A stretch of DNA of 64,000 bases from Micromonospora phaseoli (GCF_900109115.1 NZ_FNYV01000016.1:45567-109566), one strand, 5' to 3'. Counted from the first letter of the stretch, positions 52,405 to 63,161 are shown. Program-made: numbers and translations. The notes: generated from the sequence alone by a model not told the origin.

Positions 52405-52893
52405 CTAAGCACTTCCTGGATGCCTGACTACCTTCTTATGCGAGAACAACCGAATAGCCTTCGCCAATATCCCAGATTGAGAATGATAGATCCATTCGCC
52501 ACTGTCGCCCAGATGCATTTCCGACGAAACAACCCGACCACCGCAAACTACGTCCACCTCATAGTAATTGCGCCTCACATAGTGATCGACCACCTCCAGC
52601 ATTTCGACAATCGTGTCGATTCTCTCATTTTCCGAGTAGACGGTCGAATGATCCCGGTATTGCCCGCTTGCCAACTGCAACAGGATCACCTCGCGCGTTC
52701 CAGACATCTCGACACTGGCACAGGCTTGATCGCCAGCCCGGAATAAAGTGAGTTTAGCCTCACTTTCGTCCGCAAGTTCGTATCGATCCAGAACACCATC
52801 GGCAGCAAGAGAGCGGGCGAGATTGTCCATAAGCCGCCTAGGAGCCGGCGACGATCCTGAATGATTCATATCCACGTCTAGTTTTGCCACCAT
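52405..52893 (-). CDS. Putative immunity protein for the YD-repeat toxin
   Basis: A 162-residue soluble protein starting MVAKLDVDMNHSGSSPAPRR. It overlaps the 3' end of the toxin gene by 16 bases, the hallmark position of polymorphic-toxin immunity genes. It is acidic with two beta-rich halves (AGDQACASVEMSGTREVILL, NYYEVDVVCGGRVVSSEMHL) and no signal peptide, so it acts in the cytoplasm. It is not similar to a named immunity family I recognise. The assignment rests on position and size. Confidence 0.7.
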   Translation of the reverse strand: MVAKLDVDMNHSGSSPAPRRLMDNLARSLAADGVLDRYELADESEAKLTLFRAGDQACASVEMSGTREVILLQLASGQYRDHSTVYSENERIDTIVEMLEVVDHYVRRNYYEVDVVCGGRVVSSEMHLGDSGEWIYHSQSGILAKAIRLFSHKKVVRHPGSA

Positions 52894-55800
52894 GTCCAGT
52901 TTCGGGGAACGAGCTTTGGCTTCTTTCCATTCGACAATTTGGTAAACCAGTTGAAATCGATCCCCCCATATTTTCTCTCCATATGAATGTGAACAGGATT
53001 AAGAGCTCGCCCAACAGGGCCAAGCTTTTTGTAATGATTATACGCCGGCCCCATCGAAACCCTAAAAGGGGCCGCGGGATTCGGTGGCCCTATACGAAGA
53101 AAGTTGTTTCCGTTCGCCACCTTTTGGCTTGCATGCGAGAGAAGATCACGGACTCCAACGCCTACCTTACCGAGTGAGGCTCGTAGCCCCACCCCGGTGG
53201 CGAGGCCTGTAGCCCCTGCGCCGAGGGCGGGCAGGAGGACTGCGCCGCCTGCGCCTAGCAGGCCGCCGATGGCTCCGCCGAGTAGGGCTTCGCCGGCGAG
53301 TTGCCCGCCGCTTTCGTCGTCAGCGTCGAGACTGTTACTGACCAGGGATCCGACGGCGCCGCCGACGAACCCGCCGATCGCCGCGCAGCCGACGGCGCCC
53401 ACACCGAAGCTCGCCGCGGTGCAGGCTCCGCCGACGATGACACCGGCGGCGACACCGGCGACCGCACCCACCGCCCCGGCGTTGCGGCACCAGAAGCTGG
53501 CTTGGCATTCGCGTTGTTTGCGTTCTGCTTCGGCGCGTTCGTTGCTGGCCTGCCGGTACGTTTCGCGTTGTTGTTGGCAGCTGGGTCCGCAGGCCGGGGG
53601 GACGTACTTCTTGACGATCTTGGTTACTCGTTCCCCGGAGGGAGTGGTGTCGACGTAGGCGCGGTCGCCGGTATCCTCGCCGTTCTCGGTGTGGTAGAGG
53701 CCGGTGGGGTCGGCGTTGTCGATGGGGTTGTTGCCGCCGTACTGGTAGGCGTTGTACTGGTCGGGGTCGTCGGCGACGAGGACCGGGTCGACGGAGATGA
53801 ACCGGCCCAGGATCGGGTCGTACTGTCGGGCGCCGACGTTGGTCAGGCCGGTGGGGTCGATGTCGCCGCCGACGAAGCCCTTGTTGTTGACCCAGGTCGG
53901 GTTGGCGCCGCGGGGTGCCCCGTACGGGGTCTGTCGGCGGATCGACACGGCCTGGGTGCCGGCGTTCACCGCGACCTGTTGGGTGCCCTGGTGATCGTCG
54001 AACAGCCAGGTCAGGTTGGTGGTTGCCGAGCCGCCTGTGCGGGAGGCGCAGACGGTGCCGGCGAAGCTGTAGTAGCGGGTGCCGGTGTTGACGCCGCCTT
54101 CGCGGCGGATCTCCTGCCCGGGCAGGTAGAGGGTGGTGCCGCTACTGTCCCGGCGGATGATCCTGACGCCGTCGGGGTCGTAGACGTTGGTCTCGACGGT
54201 CTGGCCGCCGGCCGAGACGGTGGCGAGTTTGCCCTCGGCGTCCCAGCCCAGGGTCTGACTGTTGGAGCCGGCGCCGCAGTTGTTCGCGGCGGTGCCCGTC
54301 GGCCGGCAGGTCGTGTTGCCGGCGGCGTCGTAGGCGTAGGTGTTGACGACGTCACTCTGGCCGGGTGCCTGGGTGGTCATCGCGGTGACGGCGTGCGGCC
54401 GCACGACGCCCTGTCCACCGGTGGACACGGTGTATGTGCGGGTGGTGTCCCCGGCGGTGGTGTGGCTGGTTTCGGTCAGCCGGGAGGCGGTGCTGTTGAA
54501 CGTCCAGTCGTGCCAATACGGCGCCGGGCCGCCCAGGTTCGCCACCGTCGGGTCGGTCTTACAGTCCACCCCGGCCTTCGGGGTCCAGGCGCTGGTGAGC
54601 CGGCCGAGCAGGTCCTGCCGGAAGCACTGGGTCTCCGCCTGGCCGATCTGGGGTTTCTCCTCGATGGAGGTGATGTTGCCGATGTCGTTGTAGCGGTAGT
54701 TGCGGTCGGAGACCGTGCCGACGGTGGTTTCTCGCTGCACGGTGGTGCGGTCGATGCGGCGGGTGGCTTCGTCGCGGTAGACGGTGTCCTGGGTCCACAC
54801 GCCGCCGGGCATCTTGTAGATCGCACCGCTGCGCTCACCGTAGGCGGTGTAGCTGGCGGTGGCCATCGTGCCGGCGAAACCGGTGAGGCTGGTGTCCAAC
54901 CGGACCGGCATTCCGGTGGTGGCGTCGTAGTCGGTGGTGACCTGCTCGGTGACCAGGCCACCACCGGCCGGGTAGGAGATCGACGTGGGGGTGCCGGTCG
55001 CCGCCGAGTAGCCGTAGGCGTAGTTGTAGGTGCCGCTCAGGCCGGTCTCGCTGGTGGGGATGACGTAGTTGACGCCCTTGGGCTGGTAGCGGCCGTCGAA
55101 GCTGACCACCTGCCACCGGTACGCATTGCTACTGCCAGCCGGTTCGTAGCGGATCGCTTGGGTGAGTTGGCCCTTGAATCCGCTCTGACCGGTGTAGAGG
55201 GTGTCGTATCTCCATTCGGCGCGCAGCGCTCCGGTAGCGGAGTCGTCCCGCAGTTCCTTCTTCCGCCCGAGCGCGTCGTAGACGTACCAGAGCACCTCAC
55301 CACGGGCGTCAGTGGTCTTGACCAGTTCGTTGCCGTCGTTGAAGGTGCTGGTCGTCACGCCCTTGTCGGGGTCGGTCGTGCGCCACAGGCGGCCCTTGGC
55401 GTCGTACTCGTTGACCCACCGGTTCCCGGCCGGGTCAACAGTCCTGACCAGCTGGCCCTTGCGGTTGAAGACGTACTGGGTCTCCTGGTATGCCCCACCG
55501 ACACCGGCTGTGGTGATGTGCTGACGCAGCTTGACGACCCGGCCCTCGATGTCAGTCACCGTCGTGGTCGGGGTACCGCCCTGCGGCGGCGTCACCTTGG
55601 TCAGGTCACCCTCATGGGCGGTGACGGTGCGCCACTTCTCGACCAGGTTCGTTTCGCCGTCACCGGCAAGGAAGATCGTGTTCGTGGGCCGGGATGCCCG
55701 GTCGAAGATGGTCTTGGAGACGGCCGGCAGCGACCACTCCGGCTCCCACCACAACGTGCCGGCGGGTGCCCCGGGTTCGGCGTGTGCTCCGTAGGAGATT

Positions 55801-58800
55801 GCGGCGCGGCCGAGGCTGTCGTAGAGGGTGTCGTTGACCACCCGGTTTCCGGTGCCGTCCGCCGCCAGGGTCTGGGTCTGCCGGGGCCGCAGCAGCCCGT
55901 CGAGGATCTCGTAGGAGGTGACGTAGTTGCCGTCCGCGTTCAGCGTCTGCGCCCTGACGGACGGATAGGCGTTGCGGCTCGGGGCGAACGTGTACGTGTA
56001 CTGCGCGGACGGGGTGGTCGGGTTGGCTGCCTTGGTCCAGCCGAGCCCCCACGCCTTGCTGACGCGGCCGAGCGCGTCGTACTCGACGTCCGAGATCACC
56101 CTGTTGTTCGGGTCGGTGGCCTTGACCGTGGAACCCCAGTAGGGGTTCATCTCCACAGACGAGGTCCAGTTGAACGGCGCCGGACCTGTCGTGGTCACCT
56201 TCGTGACCGGCCCGCCCACGGCCGGCGTGTACGCGGTCGTGGAGACGTTGCCCCTGATGTCAGTCGCGCTCACCGGACGGCCGGTGAAGTCGTAGCTGCC
56301 CTGCGACGTGACCTGCCAAACAGTGCCGGTGCCGGCCGTCCAGTCCTTGAGCTGCTCGGTCTTCGTCACCAACCCGAACGCCGGCACGGTGTCGACGCTG
56401 CTGGCCCCGTCGTAGTAGCTCCGCGCGTCGGAGACCACGTCATCGACGGTGGAGGGGTTCGTGCCGCAGGCCAGCGAGGTGGTGGTGGTCTGCTTCACCG
56501 TGGTGGTGAGGTTCTTGCCGGTGTTGCGGTTGTAGCGGTAGGTGATGCACTTCTCGTCGCCGGTGACGGCGATGTCGCCGTCGTCCTGCGACCAGTTGAC
56601 CGTGCCGTACGTGTGATCCAGATTCTTGGTGCCCCGCGAGGTCCGCCAACCCCGACTACCGTCCACACCCAGCGCCGTCGCCGTGTAGGTGGTCTGCGTG
56701 TCCACGAACCGGGCCTCGACGGTGTCACCGTTGATCGTCCGGCTCGCGGTCGGGTTCGACCGCCACGGCACGTTCACCGTCTTCGACACCGGCTTGGTCT
56801 CTACCCCGTTGTAGACGACCTGCTCGCGCACCTGGCCGGCGAACTGGTCTTCGTCGTAGACAGTTTCGGTGCCCAGTGAGGCTGGGACTGTCACGTTGCG
56901 GGTGCCGCCGCTGGGGCTGGCCTTGTCGCCGTGCATACCCCGCATGAAGGTTGTCACGGCGAGTGTCTGGGTCGCCGAGTCGTCACCGACGCGGGTCTTG
57001 ACCTGCGCGTAGCCGCGCCATTGCGACCATGTCTTACGTTCCGGTCTGGTCAGACCGTCGTCGTCGGCGTAGTGCCAGGCCGGCGATCCCACGTACTGAT
57101 ACCAGGTGTGCTTGGAGGGCGCCTGGTGCCCGTCAGCGAGTTGGATGTCGTCTTCGGCGACGTGCTCGACCCGATGCTTGTGCCACCATTCGGTGATGAG
57201 CCGCTCACCGGTGGGGTCGGCCGGGTCCGGCACCCGCACCGGGTAGCACCGTTTGGTGTTCGTGTGCGGGTCCAGCGTCTCGACGATCGTCTCGGTGCAC
57301 TCCGGCTGCGCGTAGTCGACCTTGATCCGGGAGCCGGTCTCGGTCACGATGCTGGAGATCCGTAGCCAGTTGTCGGTCGTACCGTGCTCGGTCAGCACCC
57401 GGTTCGGCAACGACTCCGCCTCGAAGGTCACCGGCGGCAGGCTGACGGTGCCGCCCACGTGCCCCGCGTGGTCGATGCGGTTCAGCCACAGTCCGGTGTG
57501 CGTGGAGTCCGCCGTGGCCGCGAAGGTGTGCGACAGGGTCCACGACTCGACGTCCTGCCACTCCGGGGTGGGTCTGGTGGTGTCCCACACCCACGTGGTG
57601 ATCTTCTTCAGCCGCTTCGTCGTCCAGAACGTCGGCGAGTACTGCTGCGCACACGACGTCGCCGACGCCTTGCACTCCTGATCCCAGGGGGTGTCCTTCC
57701 ACGACGCCTTCACCGGGCTCGACTCGGTGCCGCAGTTCGAGAAGCACCGCATGTCCGTCTCGAACACCACCTGCGCGTACGGACTGGTGCTGCGTTCCGT
57801 CACCCCGTGGATGTCCGACGTGCGGTCGTAGGTGCCGTAGTCGATCCGCTCCAGATACCCTGCCCGGTCGTAGGACACGTCGTCGGAGTCGGTGTCGTTG
57901 CGGGCGTACTTGTTGGTCTCCTTGCCGTACCACAACGACATCGTGTTGCCGCGCGCGTCGACGACGTAGTCCACATTCCACCGCCACGCCTGCTGGCAGT
58001 CGGAGTTGGCGAAGGCCGCGGCGTGGCACGGCTCACCCGTGTGGTTGCCGAACACCGGCACGGCCAGGGTCGAGTTGGTCTTCGCCGTGTGGCCCGGCAG
58101 TGAGTGCAGGCCGAAGAAGTACTGGGTGCCGTCGGTGGTGGTCACCTTCCAGTGCTCGCCGTTGTTGTCGCCGTTGCCCGACGCGCCGGTCAGCTTCTCG
58201 ATCTTCGATCCGTCTTCCGAGCGGGTATGCCACCCCTTGCCGGTCTCGAAAACGAGCTCGGTGCTGCGGCCGTTCAGGTTCATTGTCGCGTTGTCCGAGT
58301 GCCAGCACAGGTCACCGGTGTCGGCGGTGTTGTTCGCGCCGCTTGTCTTCCGGTCCTCCGCGCAGGGCACGTACCGCCGCTCGATGAACCCGGGCGAATA
58401 GTCGAAACCCTCGCCGATCCACGACGGCTGGTTGTTCGTCACCTCGGAGCGGCCGTCCACGGAGGCCGACGAGTACGCCAGGGCGACCGACGGCTCCGGG
58501 CCGGTCGCCGGCGGCGTACGCAGCGGATAGTTCCACGAGAAGTCACCGGACGAACCGCCCGCCGACCAGGTCGACGACGGCGCGAGACCGGTGGCGGTGA
58601 AGTCGCCGTCCGCGCCCGACCCGGCCGCAGCCAAAGCGATGAACGAGCCACTGGCCGGGGTTGTCTCCCCCGACAGCCGGGCCAGCTCCCTCGGCATCGT
58701 TGAGGTGGGGGCGGTCACCTCAGCGGTCGCAACTCCCGTACCGAGGTCGTTCCTCGTGGGCAGCGGCACCGACCGGCAACCTGGCGCGTCCGGTGTCGAC

Positions 58801-59387
58801 AGGGCACAGGTCGGGACCTGCCACAGCCGCAGCCGCGACGCCCAGGACCCGCCCACCGCGTGCCGGAACGAGTTGTAGTCCACCGACACCTTCGCCGTGC
58901 CGGCCGCAGCCCCGGCCGGCGCCGTCACCCTGAGCACCAGGCCGTCCCGCCAGCTGCCCGGCAGTGAATCCCGATCCACCACCTGCACGTCAACGCTGGT
59001 AACCCGCGCACCGGCCGGACCGCTGCCGCGAGCGACCCACACCGGAAGGGCATCCGCCCTGACTCCCCGACCTGGCGTACTCGGCGAATCGAGGGTCACC
59101 CGGGCGGTACTGGCCGTCGGCCATGCCGGCTTCGGGAGCGGCGTGTCCTGCATCAGCTTCTGCGTCCACGCCCGGCCCGACACCGAAGCGCCGTGCGTGT
59201 CGAGTTTCTCTGCCGTCGGCCGCACCGGCTCTGCCTTCGGCGCGACCGCCTCGGCCGGCACACCGACCAGCAGCGACGCCGCCACGGGAACCACCGTCAG
59301 ACCGGCGACCCACCGGCGCAGGCGGCCCGCGGGATGCAAGCTCCGTCGTGGCTGCCGCGAATCGTGGGCAGGTGGTGCAGAGAACAT
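52878..59387 (-). CDS. YD-repeat (RHS-like) polymorphic toxin
   Basis: A 2169-residue secreted protein with a signal peptide (residues about 20-52: VAGLTVVPVAASLLVGVPAEAVA). The N-terminal 300 residues are a beta-rich module, YD repeats fill about 900-1850 (e.g. YDALGRVSKAWGLG, YDSLGRAAISYG, YDAKGRLWRTTDPD), and the shell ends with the core signature GARQYDPILGRFISVDPVL and NADPTGL near residue 1893. A Gly/Ala-rich hydrophobic stretch follows (about 1973-2044, VGAVAGVAAGVIVGGACTAA) that may aid membrane passage. The last 95 residues are a distinct tip ending RNWTWWQN (MGPAYNHYKKLGPVGRALNP, HIHMERKYGGIDFNWFTKL) and are the likely toxin. I do not recognise its activity. The overlapping gene is the probable immunity protein. 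Confidence 0.87.
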   Translation of the reverse strand: MFSAPPAHDSRQPRRSLHPAGRLRRWVAGLTVVPVAASLLVGVPAEAVAPKAEPVRPTAEKLDTHGASVSGRAWTQKLMQDTPLPKPAWPTASTARVTLDSPSTPGRGVRADALPVWVARGSGPAGARVTSVDVQVVDRDSLPGSWRDGLVLRVTAPAGAAAGTAKVSVDYNSFRHAVGGSWASRLRLWQVPTCALSTPDAPGCRSVPLPTRNDLGTGVATAEVTAPTSTMPRELARLSGETTPASGSFIALAAAGSGADGDFTATGLAPSSTWSAGGSSGDFSWNYPLRTPPATGPEPSVALAYSSASVDGRSEVTNNQPSWIGEGFDYSPGFIERRYVPCAEDRKTSGANNTADTGDLCWHSDNATMNLNGRSTELVFETGKGWHTRSEDGSKIEKLTGASGNGDNNGEHWKVTTTDGTQYFFGLHSLPGHTAKTNSTLAVPVFGNHTGEPCHAAAFANSDCQQAWRWNVDYVVDARGNTMSLWYGKETNKYARNDTDSDDVSYDRAGYLERIDYGTYDRTSDIHGVTERSTSPYAQVVFETDMRCFSNCGTESSPVKASWKDTPWDQECKASATSCAQQYSPTFWTTKRLKKITTWVWDTTRPTPEWQDVESWTLSHTFAATADSTHTGLWLNRIDHAGHVGGTVSLPPVTFEAESLPNRVLTEHGTTDNWLRISSIVTETGSRIKVDYAQPECTETIVETLDPHTNTKRCYPVRVPDPADPTGERLITEWWHKHRVEHVAEDDIQLADGHQAPSKHTWYQYVGSPAWHYADDDGLTRPERKTWSQWRGYAQVKTRVGDDSATQTLAVTTFMRGMHGDKASPSGGTRNVTVPASLGTETVYDEDQFAGQVREQVVYNGVETKPVSKTVNVPWRSNPTASRTINGDTVEARFVDTQTTYTATALGVDGSRGWRTSRGTKNLDHTYGTVNWSQDDGDIAVTGDEKCITYRYNRNTGKNLTTTVKQTTTTSLACGTNPSTVDDVVSDARSYYDGASSVDTVPAFGLVTKTEQLKDWTAGTGTVWQVTSQGSYDFTGRPVSATDIRGNVSTTAYTPAVGGPVTKVTTTGPAPFNWTSSVEMNPYWGSTVKATDPNNRVISDVEYDALGRVSKAWGLGWTKAANPTTPSAQYTYTFAPSRNAYPSVRAQTLNADGNYVTSYEILDGLLRPRQTQTLAADGTGNRVVNDTLYDSLGRAAISYGAHAEPGAPAGTLWWEPEWSLPAVSKTIFDRASRPTNTIFLAGDGETNLVEKWRTVTAHEGDLTKVTPPQGGTPTTTVTDIEGRVVKLRQHITTAGVGGAYQETQYVFNRKGQLVRTVDPAGNRWVNEYDAKGRLWRTTDPDKGVTTSTFNDGNELVKTTDARGEVLWYVYDALGRKKELRDDSATGALRAEWRYDTLYTGQSGFKGQLTQAIRYEPAGSSNAYRWQVVSFDGRYQPKGVNYVIPTSETGLSGTYNYAYGYSAATGTPTSISYPAGGGLVTEQVTTDYDATTGMPVRLDTSLTGFAGTMATASYTAYGERSGAIYKMPGGVWTQDTVYRDEATRRIDRTTVQRETTVGTVSDRNYRYNDIGNITSIEEKPQIGQAETQCFRQDLLGRLTSAWTPKAGVDCKTDPTVANLGGPAPYWHDWTFNSTASRLTETSHTTAGDTTRTYTVSTGGQGVVRPHAVTAMTTQAPGQSDVVNTYAYDAAGNTTCRPTGTAANNCGAGSNSQTLGWDAEGKLATVSAGGQTVETNVYDPDGVRIIRRDSSGTTLYLPGQEIRREGGVNTGTRYYSFAGTVCASRTGGSATTNLTWLFDDHQGTQQVAVNAGTQAVSIRRQTPYGAPRGANPTWVNNKGFVGGDIDPTGLTNVGARQYDPILGRFISVDPVLVADDPDQYNAYQYGGNNPIDNADPTGLYHTENGEDTGDRAYVDTTPSGERVTKIVKKYVPPACGPSCQQQRETYRQASNERAEAERKQRECQASFWCRNAGAVGAVAGVAAGVIVGGACTAASFGVGAVGCAAIGGFVGGAVGSLVSNSLDADDESGGQLAGEALLGGAIGGLLGAGGAVLLPALGAGATGLATGVGLRASLGKVGVGVRDLLSHASQKVANGNNFLRIGPPNPAAPFRVSMGPAYNHYKKLGPVGRALNPVHIHMERKYGGIDFNWFTKLSNGKKPKLVPRNWTWWQN

Positions 59388-59552
59388 GCTTTCTCCCCGG
59401 TCAGGACAGCCGCATGGAGCAAGGGTGCAGATGGGTCATATCGGCAGTTGCAAGGTCTGGAGGGGATGTGTTCGGGCCAGCAGCGGAGCGGCCTGCGTTG
59501 GTCGGCGGCGCCCCGAACACCGGAGCGGGCGGTGACCTGGCCCGGCTGCGGG

Positions 59553-62500
59553 CTAAGAGTCGTACAGCAGGTACACCGCGGTGTCCGTCAGCGCACCCTG
59601 GAACACCGCCACGTCGTCGATGCCGCCAATCCACGGATCCACCAACTGGCCCTGCCACAGGACCCGGCCCACCAACAGCGGACCTGTCGACACCGTCGGG
59701 GTGAACGTGATGTTCTGCGTGACCCCTTCGAGCTCACCGTTGACGTATAGGCGAATCTGCTTCCGCCCGGCGTCGTAGACGCCAACAAGGTGCGTCCACA
59801 CGCCCTCCTCGGCCGTCGACGTCGACGTGACGCTGGCCGCCGCTGTGGTGATGGCATCCTCATCGCTGATGGCGAACTGCCACTTACCCAGAGTGGAGTT
59901 GAACTTGAGCCAGCCGCCGCTGGAATGCTGCCCCCGCTGGGACACCGCCGTCCGCATACCGTCGAGCCGGTCGAGCATCACCCAGGCCGACATCGTGAAC
60001 GACTGATCGGTACGCAGGACCGGCTTGTCCTGCCACTGGGTGAACTCCAGACCATCGGCGTCCGGCGGCGTGGTCCCCGCCTTCACCGCACTTCGCCCGT
60101 ACTCAGCGGTGTTCTCGGTGAAGCCATCCTCCGGGAAGTACTCGTTGTCGAGCCACAGACCCGAGCCGTCGGTGGAATAGCCAGCGCCCACGGCGGAACC
60201 GCGCGTCAGTGCCAGCCACCTATCCCAGGCCGTCACCGTGTCGCGTACCTGGCAGGTGTCCCGCAGGTCGGTCAGGTAGCAGGGAATCGCGAACTCGAAG
60301 TTCCAGTCACCCACTTTCACCGGCGTCAGGATCCCCGGCTCATGGAACCCACCGGATGCTGGGTCGTCGGCCAGTTGGCCGGTGAAGTCCTGCGGAACGA
60401 GCACTCGGTCGTACAACTGGACGTCGGCGATCTGTCCGGACCAGAAGTTGACGAGGTCACCGTTCCAGAGCTCGCGACCAATCGCGATCCGCTGCCGGTT
60501 GGGCCAAGCTTGGATGCCGGTGGCCGCAGCCGAGGCCGGCGACTGCCCGTTCACATATATCGTCGTCGTACCGCTGGTCGCGTCATACACCCCGGCCAGA
60601 TGGGTCCATACGCCCGTCATTACCGGGATGGTGGAACTCGCCATCCCGGTCAAGGCCGGACTACCCAGATCGTGGACGTGCATCCACATGGACCATTTCT
60701 TGGCCGTAGCGTGATAACCGAGCGCGAAGCTGCTACCTACACCACCGTCCTGGGATACCGCAGTGCGGTGCCCGGTGGGAAGTGGGTCGCCGACATTACC
60801 CAGCTTCACCCAGGCTGAGACGGAGAACGACTTCGTCGGGTCGATGACGGGCTCAGTCGTGAAGGCCCGGCTTGAGCTGCCGTTGAATGAGATGGTCTTG
60901 CCGCCGTTCATGCGGACGTCGTCGGTCCAAGTGACGTTGGACGTGCCCAGGTCTGACTTGCCCGCCAGACTGGGTTGCTGGTCGGCGAGCGCGGCGACCT
61001 GGTCGACGCCGGGATACTGCTCCAGGCCCCACTTGGCGACGGCCGGTGACGGGCGGGGCGCGGTGAAGGTGACAGAGCCTATATTGCCGAGATTGCCGGT
61101 AGCGTCGATGCCGCGAACCCAGAAGGTGTTGCGGCCAAGGCTGGGCACGGTGACAGTGACCGTGGCAGTCTTCAAGGTCCCGAAGGCGCCGTCGCTGGCG
61201 GCGATTTCGGTCGTGGGCGGGTTCGACCAGCCATAGCGGAACTTGGTCACGTCCATGGCGCCGGTGGAGAACGTGAAGTTCATGGGCTTGCCCGGACCGG
61301 CGGGAAACAGGTATTGGTTGAACGTCGGCGCAGGCGGAACGGTGGTGTCTACCGCGAATCGGCACCACGACGACCAGTCACCCGTGATCGAGTACGGAGC
61401 CTTGTCGGTGCCCTTGGCCCGGAACGCGTAGGTGGGTCCCTTCGCGATCGTCACCGCCGCGCTTTCGGCCCTGCTGCCCGGGGTGAGTCCCGTTCTCGCC
61501 GGTGGCGGGCTCTTGCGAGTCGGGTAGGTGTTGGTCACCGTTCCCATCCCCCCGGCTGGCACCTCGATCCATTCGAAGGTGCCGGTCAGAGAGTCGCTGT
61601 CGTCGGCGTCGGGGAACACAGCAGCGAACTTCGGCGTCATCGTGCCAATCGTCAACACCCCGGAGCCGCAGACGACACCAGCGACCTGCAGGGTGTGCGG
61701 AGCTCCGGGCTTGCTGTCGTAGTCAACAATCAGCTTCGCGTCGTTGGGGAAGAACTTCTTCCAACGATCCTCCGTCGACTCCCCAGACCCATCGGCCGCA
61801 CGCGCTGTGAACGCCACAGTGATCGAGTTCCATTTCCCGGTCGCGGCGGCCTGCACCTGGTTGGTGGTGTTCGACCCTCGGAAGTTCATGGTCATGTCAG
61901 GTTGAATCGACGAACATCCACCCGCCTCGTTCGCGTTCCCGGTTGCCGTATTTAGGAATGTTTTCAACTTCATCGTCGACCAACTCGCCTTCGGCGTCGC
62001 GTTGATCGCCGGAGTCAGGTACATCGACGTCACCGTGGGGTCGCACGACCACGAGTGGTCCAACTCCATCTGCACGTACGCCGACTCGATGTGCTTGCCC
62101 TTGAGCGACACACCGTTAGCCGTCGTCGGGAACGCAAAGTACGACCGGAACACGGCACCGGTGTCCGGGTTCAGCCCCACTCGCGCGCGACTCGTGTCCG
62201 AGTTCGACGACCCGTTGTTCGTCCCATACGCCCACTTGCTCTTGAACACCGACCACGCCGGGTCCACGAACAGCGGGAACACCGCATCCGGGTGGTCCAG
62301 CAGCGTCTCATCCGGACGCAGCACCAGGTGGTCGCCGGACACCCCGACATCGACCTTGCCGGTCCGTGCTGCGTCCCCCGCCTCGGTCGCGGTCGACGGC
62401 GGGCTCTCGGTCGACGCTCCCCGCGCCGAGACGCCGTCCACCGCCCCCGCCCGGGAATCCCACATAACCGCCGGCTCCGCCGAGGCGACCACAGCACCAC

Positions 62501-63161
62501 CTGCCATCGCTCGCAGGCCGCCATCCGGGCCCGCCACGACCTCGACGTCCCCGCCGATGCGGAACCGCGACTCACGGACGTCAGGATGCGTCGCTGCCGC
62601 CCGCGTCTTGACCACCAGCACGTGCGTGAAGCCCGTCCGCGTCGCCCGTACCACCAGATCCACGTCGGCAAGCACGTCCGCGTAGGTCAACGAATCCCCC
62701 GACACCGTCGGCGCCGGCAACGTCCCCGGCCACGAGAGGGTGACCGTCCGCCCGCCTCGCGTCAGGGTCACCATCGCCCCGTCCCCGCCACCCGAGAACA
62801 CCACATCTGCGACCGACACCCCGGGCCGCCACAACCCGTCCCCACCCCGGGCCAGGTTGAGATCGATGTCCCGCCAACCGCCAGCCTCGTGCGCACGCTG
62901 CGGCACCACCGCCGAGGCGAACTGCAGCCGACCGTCCGGCAACGCGGTCACCTCGGTGAACTCCGTCCGCGACCCGTCCACCACCACCGGCCGTCCACAG
63001 GAGGCGGCCAGCACCCTCGCCTCAACCTCGGAGCCGGCGATATCCGCGCACTGCGGTCCGCCCGCAGCGACCCGCTCCGGCGCCGGAACACCGATGACCC
63101 CGGCAGCCACCACAGCCGCTACCCCAGCGGACAACCCACGCCGCCACCGAACGCCCAACAC
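59553..63161 (-). CDS. Secreted LamG-domain surface protein
   Basis: A 1202-residue protein from GTG 63161 with GGGGGG upstream. It has a signal peptide (LSAGVAAVVAAGVIGVPAP, about 10-30). The N-terminal 450 residues contain beta-rich text (LVLRPDETLLDHPDAVFPLF) common to the ends of actinobacterial YD proteins. Two concanavalin-like LamG domains lie at about 755-930 (KTISFNGSSSRAFTTEPVID, GVWTHLAGVYDATSGTTTIY) and 1050-1200 (FTQWQDKPVLRTDQSFTMSA, GVWTHLVGVYDAGRKQIRLY). It is upstream of and codirectional with the YD toxin gene, 165 bases apart, and may be a carrier or surface partner of it. Confidence 0.85.
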   Translation of the reverse strand: MLGVRWRRGLSAGVAAVVAAGVIGVPAPERVAAGGPQCADIAGSEVEARVLAASCGRPVVVDGSRTEFTEVTALPDGRLQFASAVVPQRAHEAGGWRDIDLNLARGGDGLWRPGVSVADVVFSGGGDGAMVTLTRGGRTVTLSWPGTLPAPTVSGDSLTYADVLADVDLVVRATRTGFTHVLVVKTRAAATHPDVRESRFRIGGDVEVVAGPDGGLRAMAGGAVVASAEPAVMWDSRAGAVDGVSARGASTESPPSTATEAGDAARTGKVDVGVSGDHLVLRPDETLLDHPDAVFPLFVDPAWSVFKSKWAYGTNNGSSNSDTSRARVGLNPDTGAVFRSYFAFPTTANGVSLKGKHIESAYVQMELDHSWSCDPTVTSMYLTPAINATPKASWSTMKLKTFLNTATGNANEAGGCSSIQPDMTMNFRGSNTTNQVQAAATGKWNSITVAFTARAADGSGESTEDRWKKFFPNDAKLIVDYDSKPGAPHTLQVAGVVCGSGVLTIGTMTPKFAAVFPDADDSDSLTGTFEWIEVPAGGMGTVTNTYPTRKSPPPARTGLTPGSRAESAAVTIAKGPTYAFRAKGTDKAPYSITGDWSSWCRFAVDTTVPPAPTFNQYLFPAGPGKPMNFTFSTGAMDVTKFRYGWSNPPTTEIAASDGAFGTLKTATVTVTVPSLGRNTFWVRGIDATGNLGNIGSVTFTAPRPSPAVAKWGLEQYPGVDQVAALADQQPSLAGKSDLGTSNVTWTDDVRMNGGKTISFNGSSSRAFTTEPVIDPTKSFSVSAWVKLGNVGDPLPTGHRTAVSQDGGVGSSFALGYHATAKKWSMWMHVHDLGSPALTGMASSTIPVMTGVWTHLAGVYDATSGTTTIYVNGQSPASAAATGIQAWPNRQRIAIGRELWNGDLVNFWSGQIADVQLYDRVLVPQDFTGQLADDPASGGFHEPGILTPVKVGDWNFEFAIPCYLTDLRDTCQVRDTVTAWDRWLALTRGSAVGAGYSTDGSGLWLDNEYFPEDGFTENTAEYGRSAVKAGTTPPDADGLEFTQWQDKPVLRTDQSFTMSAWVMLDRLDGMRTAVSQRGQHSSGGWLKFNSTLGKWQFAISDEDAITTAAASVTSTSTAEEGVWTHLVGVYDAGRKQIRLYVNGELEGVTQNITFTPTVSTGPLLVGRVLWQGQLVDPWIGGIDDVAVFQGALTDTAVYLLYDS

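Noticed and set aside
53301..56879. A 1192-residue open frame on the plus strand, opposite the YD-repeat gene
   Set aside because: It is the mirror of a real gene in a GC-rich genome: low-complexity V/G/R-rich text, no motif, no ribosome site; the opposite strand has clear YD repeats and a signal peptide.
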